Below are positions 56,014-64,000 of a DNA stretch of 64,000 nt, in pieces; positions within the stretch are counted from its first letter, which is position 1; every line of letters starts with the position of its first letter. The translations under genes and the position numbers were made by a program. The stretch comes from Thelonectria olida (lineage: Eukaryota > Ascomycota > Sordariomycetes > Hypocreales > Nectriaceae), in NCBI GenBank assembly GCA_020736575.1, contig JAGPYM010000023.1:496001-560000 (forward strand), written 5' to 3'. The notes below the pieces were generated by a model. It did no database searches and was not told the origin of the DNA. It saw only the letters and a list, made by a program, of their open reading frames with translations.

Positions 56014-57345
56014 ATGACATCCACCTCAAACATGCTTACCCTCCGCCGTCATGACCTCGATAACCTCCGGACCTACCTCGCCGGGCTCGTCATCACGGGT
56101 CACACGGCCATCGTATACGGCAGTGGCGGTCAGTGGCCCATCCGCAGCGCCACCGTGCCGCCGGGGACCAGCCCGCCGCTTGTGGCCTTCAGCGGGTTCA
56201 ACCAGACCTTCTTCATGGCCCTGTTCTTCTGGGTGTCGGGCCGCGTGTCGGCGCAGTCGATGCAGCGTGCTGTCAGCCCGAAGGGCGGCAACGCCAGCGG
56301 GGTGGCGGCTTTTATGCGCGCGAAGCTGTGGCGGCTTGGCGTCCCGACGGCTGTCTACAGCATCGCCGTCTATCCCATCGCCCACATCCTGGTTCTCCCG
56401 CACTGGGACATCGGCACCGTCACGGGCTGCCTGCGTGCCCAGTGGGGCGCGCTGCGCGGCGCGCGCGGGCCCGTGTGGTACTCGGCCACGCTGCTGGCCT
56501 TCGACATCGCCGCGGCGGGGCTGACGGGGTCGTGTGGCGGCGCGCTGCCGTCTGTGTCGGACGGGGCGTACGACGCGATGTCGCGTTGGGGGTGGCTCGC
56601 GGTGATGGGAAGTAGCTTCGTCGCGCGCACGCGGTGGCCGATCGATGCGCCGGATCGGTTGCCGCTGCTCGACGTGCGGGCGGGCTATTTGAGCCAGTAC
56701 CTGTATGCGTATGCACTGGGGTGGCTTTCGCTTGGGCGAGGGGAGGCGCGGATGAAGAGCCCATGGGAGGAGGGATCGAGGTCTAGTGAAGCCGGTGTGT
56801 CGAAGGAGGAGGCGGAGAAGGAGAAGAAGAAGGCCGCAGCTGGGAGGCCGGCAAGGGGGCCGCTCTCCATGTCGAGCGCGACGGCCCTATCGCTGGGGAC
56901 AATGCTGCTCGCCTTCGCCCCCGTGCTGGTCAGAGTCCGTCCCGAGACCCTGAAGAAGGACTTGAGCCAGTACATGGGCGGTTGGAACTATCAAGCCCTG
57001 TTGTACACGCTATGGAACGAGTTCTCTTTGGTTATTGTCGGCCCTGCGCTCATAGCGCTCTTCCAGCGGCGATATTCCCGCCCAGCGACGTCAAGGACAT
57101 TCTCGGCGCGGTATTCATATGCAGCTTTCCTAGTTCACACGCCCGTCAACGTGGCCATTGAGCTTCTGGTTGAGGCGGTTCTATGCCCCGGCGGAGAGAA
57201 GGCGGCGTGGATGTCTAGCGCCGCTTGGAAGGCCGCTGGGCCCGTAATCATGACGGTATTGGTTAGCGCTGTTAATGTTGTGGCCTCTTTCACGATTGGG
57301 CGGTGGTTAGTGGATTATGTTCCCAGCGTTCGCTCTTTCATTTAG
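56014..57345 (+). CDS. Acyltransferase-3 family membrane protein
   Basis: Intronless, 443 residues from the ATG at 56014. An in-frame ATG at 55963 would add 17. The protein opens with the family signature RRHDLDNLRTYLAGLVITGH (catalytic-type His) and continues with FMALFFWVSGRVSAQSM, RLGVPTAVYSIAVYP and about eight further hydrophobic segments. A cytoplasmic Lys/Glu-rich loop (SKEEAEKEKKKAAAG) lies near residues 265-290. The end reads YSYAAFLVHTPVNVAIELLV. Family members O-acylate sugars, peptides or small molecules at membranes. The substrate is unknown. The coding sequence is much more G/C-rich at third positions than its surroundings, so it looks functional and under codon selection. Confidence 0.85.
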   Translation: MTSTSNMLTLRRHDLDNLRTYLAGLVITGHTAIVYGSGGQWPIRSATVPPGTSPPLVAFSGFNQTFFMALFFWVSGRVSAQSMQRAVSPKGGNASGVAAFMRAKLWRLGVPTAVYSIAVYPIAHILVLPHWDIGTVTGCLRAQWGALRGARGPVWYSATLLAFDIAAAGLTGSCGGALPSVSDGAYDAMSRWGWLAVMGSSFVARTRWPIDAPDRLPLLDVRAGYLSQYLYAYALGWLSLGRGEARMKSPWEEGSRSSEAGVSKEEAEKEKKKAAAGRPARGPLSMSSATALSLGTMLLAFAPVLVRVRPETLKKDLSQYMGGWNYQALLYTLWNEFSLVIVGPALIALFQRRYSRPATSRTFSARYSYAAFLVHTPVNVAIELLVEAVLCPGGEKAAWMSSAAWKAAGPVIMTVLVSAVNVVASFTIGRWLVDYVPSVRSFI

Positions 57346-59012
57346 ATATGGTGATTTTCAGGTCTTTGCCAAAGTTTGTTGGCAGCAGAAAGCAATCAAG
57401 GAGTCTTAGATTATAGCGAGGATCACCACCTGTAGTAAACTCCATAGATATAAGCGCGACATAATTGCGCCGGTACAGCTACTGCTGGTAGGTAGACGGG
57501 GGCGCTCGACGACGGACGAAGTTCAGGTCCACCCGCGGATGACGCGGCCTCCACGAACAATGGTACGAGCGCTCTTATCCCTTGGGTTTCGGCACAGTTA
57601 CATTAGCCAGACGCCTCCCGCACGGCACGATTGGCATGTCGGCACTCAAATGCCGAAGGAATTTTCGCCCGTGACTCTTTCCAATTTTGAGCTGGGAACA
57701 CTATCCCAAGGGAGCGTGCCACGATGCCGTCAACGCCACGGCTTGACTTCACTGACGCTGGTGCACACTGTGCTCTCGTGACCGTTGACTCGACCAGCAA
57801 GATGAGAGTTTCGGACCGGCACAGATGGACCGACTATAGACCCTGGGCAGGATTTTCTTTTGGCGCAAAGCCACGATTGCCATTTTAAGCTTTAGATGCC
57901 ATCTCCCACCAGGGGGCAACCCGAACACCATGCGACTATCCCATAAGCTGTCAAGGACCTCCCTGCGACCCCGCTCGCATTTTCAACTGCCAGAGCTGGA
58001 GTATCAATGGTTTCGATTCTTCGTTGGAAGACCTCCTGCTCAGTCAAATCCTCGGGCTGTTGGCAATCTCCGCTAGCCGGTCGCGTTCTGGAATGTTGAG
58101 TTCAATCTTGGCTCCACGAACTCTTCCTCTTGGTCGCCTCTTGGTTATTTTCCAGAGTGGTCAGTACCTTCTCGAGCATTGGTCGCTACAGTTCTCGCTA
58201 CTTTATGACTCCTGCCACAACTGACCTTACTTGTGTGTGCCGATCTTCCCAAGAGCTTCTGTTCTGTGCTTCTTAGACAAGGCGAATAGGCCACATGAGC
58301 CACAAAAATTCCACTTACGTCAGTAGATGAACCTCTTTGAACGAATGCCTGCCACGCACAGACGGATGGAGACCGAGCGAGCAAGTGGAGGAGGCGTGGA
58401 GGGAGACAGCTGCTCTAAGGGCGTTATAGTTTGGGCTAAGTGGTACGGGGCTGGGGCTAGCCCAACACAGTAGACACCCGCAGAGCGTCAGCTGTCAGCC
58501 AAACCCTATTTACTACCGTAATACGTTTTAACGTGAGGTCACGATAAACCAGACAGGACTAGGTGCGCCACACCAGCAGCACGAGGTCGTGGTGTCAACC
58601 TCTTTGGGTCAACCTCTTTGGGCCATAGCAAGATGCGATCCAGTCTTGCACACGGAGTACGGCACCGCCGACTTTGAGTTTCCTACGCTTTGACAACCTA
58701 TTAGGGCGGAATACTTGCAAGGCGCATGTTGATATCGTATATTTGTGGTGGAAAAGCCGCTATATAAGGGTTTGTCGACGTCGTGATGACATCTTCCACA
58801 TACATATTTCCAGGGGTACAGTACATCCCTCAGCTGAGTGATGGTCTGGATCCGAGATGGTGAGGAGGTAGACTCATGAGCAGAACTCGGTAATACTTCA
58901 TGGGATATAAATTCTTAAGAGGTCTGTTAAACCTCGACTCCAGTGCTTCGAACACAACCACTTCTCCTACCACTGAAAATACCACGACGGACAGCCTCGC
59001 GCGTCGATTCAG
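57346..59012. other. Interval without a recognised gene
   Basis: Short frames only. No repeat family described here is present. Confidence 0.4.
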
Positions 59013-59285
59013 ATGGCCTGCGACCAGAGTTTCGACGACTGCCTTCGTTGCGACGCAACAAACCCGGCGATAGTGGCCCGACTGGAAGGGCTGAAGTCGA
59101 GGAATGCTGCGCTATCCGTCGAGATACGTCGTCTCCAAGAGGAGTTCAAAAGGCTTAAGGCTCTTCTTTCAGCCCATATGGCGCATAAGGACTGTTGCAT
59201 AATCATCTTGCCTCCCACGGAGCCAGAGTTGAAGGTACGTGAACTTACGTCCAGCCTAGGCTCCCAAGCTTATCACAAAAAGTAA
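59013..59285 (+). pseudogene. bZIP-like leucine-zipper fragment
   Basis: ATG at 59013, 90 codons. VARLEGLKSRNAALSVEIRR followed by LQEEFKRLKALLSAHMAHKD and CCIIILPP has the heptad spacing and the H-x-x-C end of fungal bZIP zippers. No basic DNA-contact region precedes it, so it is a fragment or a dominant-negative-like small protein. Fragment is more likely. Confidence 0.5.
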
Positions 59286-60420
59286 TACGAATGTCCATCT
59301 TCGTGATGACGGATTCTCGTGCGTTTTCGAGCTCGAACTTGGCCACGTTAGGAGATTCTGGAATCTAAGAAGTAATTCCAGAAAGACCAATTGCACCATC
59401 CCAGAACTCCCGACGCCTATTGATCATAAAGACTATTATCACAGCCAAATTCAGAGATTTAGTCTTTGTTCGTGGCTACTTCTGCCTCTTAGAAAACATG
59501 ATCGCGAAGCTATAGTCTTAGGATTGCTGCAATCTAACTCTTTGGCAAGGCTGGCTTGATATTGGAATCATCCCTACTAGCATGGTCATGGTAAGCGCAG
59601 AAAGGATGGAAGGCCCTGAACTACCGAGCTGGGAAACTAGGAATGGGTTACAGTGATCCAGGGCATTTATGACGAGGATTCAAGTAAATCAAACACTTCA
59701 ATAAACACATCAAGGATCGATCTATCGCTCGACATTGCCTCTTGATCTTCGATGGGCACAAAAGTCACCACTCCGCCGACTTCGGGATATTCTGCAAGAA
59801 TAACAAGGTCTTTACTTTTTGATCCACTCGCTTACAGTATAGCGAGCACGGATACTGTAGATGAAGAAAAAAACAACTCACCGAACAGCACAGTGGCACT
59901 GGGACGTCCGTGGCCCGCAACAGCCACCAAACCTTGCATGGAATTGTCAGATATAAAGCACTGTGACATTGCTCTAAGTGGGGATCCTCATTTTTGTACA
60001 TAGTATGGTGCAGTTGGTAAAATCTAACAAGTTGCTGTCCCGGCGGAACTTGCCCCAGTAATGCCAATCTAGGGTCAGCCCGGAAAGGCCCGCCGTGCTT
60101 ATAACCGCTTTGCTTATCTTGTAGTAAGCTAGCGTGCACGGATATCTTCGCTCATATGGCCAAGCGCCACCGTGGCGCTAGAATATAGACTTCGCTAGTA
60201 TTCCCCGCAACCAAAGGTGCCGACAGCAACTCCTACAAAGCTGATTTGTACCCTGTGATATGCATAGTGCAGGGGCACGACGGAATATGCCGAAGAACCT
60301 TCTGGTAATACGATGAAACGGTGATATCCATCGGCCGCTTTGAGTTGGCTCGTGCACCTACAACTTTCCATGTAGGGTAACTGCGACGGCCGAACCGTGG
60401 TGTAGTTTGTTTCTGATTTA

Positions 60421-60632
60421 GGGACCACTTTCTGGTCCTTCGCCTCCCAGTGGCCTTGATTAATGAGCTCAATCAGAATATACACCTATCTTTAAAAATG
60501 GAAAGCGACCAAAACTGGACTCATTGGTCCTGTTTCGTGACTATTGAGTCCAGTTTTGGCCCCCCTGCTCATCTTCACATGACGAAGCTTGAATCACGAT
60601 TTCGTAAATTAACATTTCAAATTGGACTCTCC
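60421..60632 (-). repeat. Family A repeat, copy 4 (near full length)
   Basis: Inverted relative to copy 2, with all segments: GGGACCACTTTCTGGTCCTT, the AGTCCAGTTTTGG hairpin, and CATGACGAAGCTTGAATCAC with TTCGTAAATTAAC. Several substitutions separate the copies. Confidence 0.75.
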
Positions 60633-60639
60633 GGTTAAC

Positions 60640-60981
60640 GTATGTGATAAGCATGTGTCAGACAGTACGTGTATTCGGTCCATTGATCCAAATCAGTGTA
60701 TTCATGTTGTGTGTTCTCGTTAAGTGTCTGCCCCTGAAAGATCTGCTGTTCATCATAAGACCCTTGACGCGCACGTGACACCCCAGCATATGCCTTCTGT
60801 TCAACAGCAGGCAAGGAGGCGAATTAGAACACCTGAGGTAGAAGATTCAGAATAGCTTGTTTTTCCTTTGTTCTAGCTGGTTAGTTTTATGATATTTTGA
60901 AATTTTATTAGTTATTATATATAAAAACCTTTTAAATGAACAAATTGGGCCTCTTGGTTGCTGTTTTATATGCATTTGAAG
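60640..60981. other. AT-rich spacer
   Basis: No gene. Strongly A/T-rich from about 60880 to 60960, directly downstream of the LINE ORF1 fragment. Confidence 0.4.
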
Positions 60982-62064
60982 TCATAGGTTGATTTTAGCT
61001 ATCGTGTAAGTGGGCCGGTCCGTTAGACCCCTGATCCGTAAGTGGGTGGTCTGACTTACTACCATCGATCCATATACCTTGGGGTTGACCTTTCGACTCA
61101 ACCAGGCCACTTTGGCAATCTGGACTTTATTCTCCTGGCTCAACGTTTCCATTGCTCCAGGGAGGGCCTTGAATTCCTGGTCAAAAACGGCCGTACGGTT
61201 CATGCTGTCAATTTTAACTGGGTATAGTTGGTCTCGAAGGACTCTTGCACCTGGGGCCTTCCTGGCTTCGAGGATGGTCTTGATCTTTTGCATTTCTTCT
61301 TCGTTCCTACTAATGACCCTTAGGCGGTTGGCGTTCCGTCCATCTCTGGTCACTGCGACGCATCGCCAGTGGGGTTGGTCGCTCGACGTTCGCATTTCCT
61401 GCTCAACAGTCTTGCGAATTTTTGCCGGTGTAGTGTCTCCAGTGTGATCCTCGGGCACTCTGGACGTGTCCACTGTGCAGAACACTGGTTCTGGAGTTGC
61501 CGACCGGGCCGTAGATGAAGATTGGTTGGACATGCTGACGGGTGTCATCCTAGCTGCGTCTGCGTATGTCCGAGACGGCGATCGCGGTGCCTCAGCCTTG
61601 TTCAGTGTATCTAGCTGTAGTCGGGTCTGCTCTAGCTCACTGCAAACCTGGGTGAGCTGCTCTCGAGCTTGCGATAGTTCTTGTGCCATCTGAGCCGTGG
61701 TCCTATTCATTTCCTCAGCCATGCGGTCCCTGAGCTTGGCAAACTCGAGCTGAAACTCCGCCTTCATCGATTCCATTCTCTTATTGAACCCCTGCTCTAG
61801 GAGTCGTTTCAGACCCTGGGTCGCCTCGATCATGCTACCAGCTGCCTTAGGCGTGGCCCGTTTCTTCGCTCGGGTATGACTCAGAGCTCCCTCACTGCTT
61901 TCCTCTTCCTGCCATTCTATATCGCCTTTTTGCTGCTCGGATTCCATTGCCCTCGTCGTTCTGGTTCTTTTACGCAGGGGACGATGATATCCCCCGCCCG
62001 GAACGGCCGGTTCGCCCTCCATGACGGTGATGACGTCTGAAGCGGGGTTCCCAACACCAGACAT
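60982..62064 (-). mobile_element. LINE ORF1 (gag-like) fragment
   Basis: Minus-strand frame of 360 codons. The N-terminus is charged, with a long coiled coil (EFAKLRDRMAEEMNRTTAQM to QTRLQLDTLNKAE, about residues 105-155). Then comes RSPSRTYADAARM, the usual Tad-type ORF1 linker, and an RRM-like segment (WRCVAVTRDGRNANRLRVIS, VAWLSRKVNPKVYGSMVV). The zinc knuckles that should follow are absent, so the ORF is cut at its 3' end and no ORF2 is attached. It is not adjacent to the ORF2 copy at 24-27 kb. Confidence 0.75.
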
Positions 62065-62289
62065 CCGCCAACAGCCTGAATCTCCGCCAAGCGGCCACCA
62101 GGTATTTCAAAAGTTATAAAGAAGATAAATAATGAGATTTCGAAGAGTCTGATCGCACTCTCCTTATCTAGGATTCAAATCCTTCCTCATGTACATGATT
62201 CATTTTACACTTATGGGCGTAATCGGTCTCCTATCTTGCACACACCGATGATTTTAAGCGCGGACTTGGGGTACTTGGAGTACATAAAG

Positions 62290-62424
62290 ATACATCCTAG
62301 CAGCCAAAAGTGGACAAAAAGCCTGAAAGAAAATAGCTCAATTTGATGACCGGCAGCTTCTGGTAAGTATCTTGAGGTACCCACAAGTAGGCAGAGAGTC
62401 CAAAAATGGACCAACCTCCCCCAC
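62290..62424 (-). repeat. Dispersed repeat, family B, copy 3
   Basis: Inverted and diverged copy of 5586-5730: GGTCCATTTTTGGACTCTC, then about 90 bp later TTTTTGTCCACTTTTGGCTG. Confidence 0.5.
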
Positions 62425-63210
62425 AGTATAGACTAAAGAGGAACGCAGCTACAAAAAGAGACACCGAGCCTTAAGATTAAGCATTTGTATAAAGTTTGCT
62501 GATCGCCAAACTTCCCGTTTCAATAGCCCCGACTAGGCTCCCTTCGAAATAAGCATAGATATAATCACGTTTAACTAGATTGAAAATTACAGCACCGTAC
62601 TTTGCAGCCCCTAGGACTGCCTTAGTCCTGCATATTGCACAAATTCATGCCAATAACTTCATTAAACCGACATAAGAAATTATGCTTCTGCAAAGGAACT
62701 CACGTGGAAACAAAAGAATGCAGCTATGTGAGTTTGAAGACACGGCTCTGCACCTGAAGACTGTATTTGCGGGGGAATCATGTGGTCCATCACGTGATAG
62801 GTATTGAACAAGAGGACAAGGTCTCCTCTGTGGCGCATCTTCCTGACGTGATGTGACGATCGTCATGCTAGCGGGACCAATCTTGAGATCGAGCCCCAAA
62901 TTGATAACGGTTCGAGCCAATGACGACTACCGGTAGCCCGGAACGCACTCCCGTTTGTGGCCTATGACTATGGAGACGAGTGGAGTAATTATTCCCAGAG
63001 ACCAAATCAAACTTTACACGCTCATCGTGCCGACTATTATTCCGTTCTTCGTGAGATCTGTCTCCGCAGGAAACGGAAATCCCACAACCCCGCAACTAAT
63101 ATCCCTCATCTTCACACTCGGGACACGGGCCGAAGCCATATCCTGGGCTAAACCTTGTTTCGCAAGGGTCGTTGTGAAGTTGAACCTATTACTATCAAAG
63201 CCTCCCAACT

Positions 63211-64000
63211 ATGAGAACTCGACTCGAACGCCCAGATCTTTACACTATCGGATGGATTGCTGCTCTTCCTATCGAGCGAGCAGCAGCGACTGCATTACTC
63301 GATGATCGCCATGACGCGCCCGAAGGCTTTGACCAACACCAATCCGACGGGAATTCCTATACGTGGGGCCGGATAGGCGAACATAATATTGTGATCACTT
63401 CGCTTCCCGCAGGAGTGTATGGAACCACATCTGCAGCAACTACCGCATCGAACTTGATCAATTCCTTGCCTCATATTCGGATCGGTTTGTTGGTGGGCAT
63501 CGGGGGAGGCATCGCTCAACCCAATCGAGGCCGAGATATCCGACTGGGTGATATCGTCGTCAGTCAGCCTGAGGGCACTTCTGGTGGAGTGGTGCAGTAT
63601 GATCTAGGGAAGGCGAAGTCAAATCACACTTGGGAGCGAAAGGGTTCTCTCGACAAACCTCCTCAGGTTCTTCTCCACGCGCTAGCAACTCTACAGGCTG
63701 AGTATGAGACGGAACCATCCAAGATTCCAGAACTGCTCCGAGCGATGTGGAATTCCAAACCGCATATGACAGGGTCAAGGAACAACTACACTTATCAAGG
63801 GATTGAGAACGATCGGCTATTCATATCAAATTATGATCATGTCGGTGGCAATACTTGCGACACATGCCAACAATCCCAGGAGGTCAAGCGTGGTCAGCGG
63901 GACACAACCGACCCAGAGATTCACTATGGAGTTATTGCTTCCGGAAACACTCTCATCAACGATGCCGCTGCTCGGGACAGTGTTTTGGAAGTCGCTGGGG
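63211..64000 (+). CDS. PNP/UDP-phosphorylase-domain protein, N-terminal part (runs off window)
   Basis: ATG at 63211, open for 263 codons to the end of the window. The reading LYTIGWIAALPIERAAATAL with a following DD is the typical start of the fungal nucleoside-phosphorylase-like domain at the head of NLRs. Next come HNIVITSLPAGVYGTTSAAT, IRIGLLVGIGGGIA with DIRLGDIVVSQPEG (nucleoside/phosphate-binding loops), a CDTC pair, and IHYGVIASGNTLINDAAARD just before the expected FEMEAA motif. Known relatives continue into NACHT, NB-ARC or ankyrin/TPR domains, which would lie beyond the window. No stop or frameshift so far. The call of an NLR is therefore inference; the PNP-like domain itself is clear. 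Confidence 0.85.
   Translation, partial: MRTRLERPDLYTIGWIAALPIERAAATALLDDRHDAPEGFDQHQSDGNSYTWGRIGEHNIVITSLPAGVYGTTSAATTASNLINSLPHIRIGLLVGIGGGIAQPNRGRDIRLGDIVVSQPEGTSGGVVQYDLGKAKSNHTWERKGSLDKPPQVLLHALATLQAEYETEPSKIPELLRAMWNSKPHMTGSRNNYTYQGIENDRLFISNYDHVGGNTCDTCQQSQEVKRGQRDTTDPEIHYGVIASGNTLINDAAARDSVLEVAG

Noticed and set aside
56051..56975. Long frames overlapping the acyltransferase gene on both strands
   Set aside because: By-products of high GC content; Arg/Ala/Pro-rich with no domain.

Overview
The window looks like a gene-poor, repeat-rich accessory region of a filamentous ascomycete (Pezizomycotina, probably Sordariomycetes). The evidence is short GT-AG introns of 48-83 bp with CTAAC/CTGAC branch motifs, and fungal-specific families: NACHT-N/NACHT/WD40 NLR, HET, FunK1, DUF3669, DUF6601, DUF3435, MHYT, and Hop-type MULE, pogo, hAT and Tad-like LINE elements. 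No bacterial operon, rRNA gene or convincing tRNA was seen.

0-9.2 kb: one apparently intact three-exon NLR on the minus strand (567-5378) with eleven nearly identical WD40 repeats, then a four-helix membrane protein gene (8352-9146). 9.3-37 kb is a graveyard. It holds decayed TPR and CHAT fragments, two MULE transposase remnants, a HET fragment, a frameshifted DUF6601 gene, an esterase gene followed by an ankyrin pseudogene, a WD40 tail, and a 5'-truncated LINE carrying a solo LTR with a 5-bp target duplication. It also holds paired Myb fragments, a deaminase remnant, pogo and hAT fragments, a DUF3669 gene and a FunK1 stub. Many fragments meet at abrupt junctions with transposon pieces.

37-51 kb is quieter and carries intact-looking genes: a two-chromodomain protein, an MHYT-domain membrane protein (5 exons), a MADS-like small protein, a bZIP factor, a C2H2 protein, an Hst3/Hst4-like sirtuin and a small basic protein. 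53-57 kb holds a DUF3435-type tyrosine recombinase with a frameshift, and a GC-rich acyltransferase-3 gene. 57-63 kb is mostly repeats, a bZIP-like fragment and a LINE ORF1 piece. The window ends inside a gene whose N-terminus is a nucleoside-phosphorylase (PNP/UDP) domain of the kind that heads fungal NLRs.

The unifying theme is an unusual number of self/non-self and conflict-type domains (NACHT-WD40, HET, TPR-CHAT, alpha/beta-hydrolase, ankyrin, OTT_1508-like deaminase, PNP) mixed with transposons. Most copies are broken, which suggests birth-and-death evolution of a fungal NLR compartment. Exon boundaries were worked out by eye from reading-frame continuity and splice motifs. All family names are recognition from memory, with no database search.
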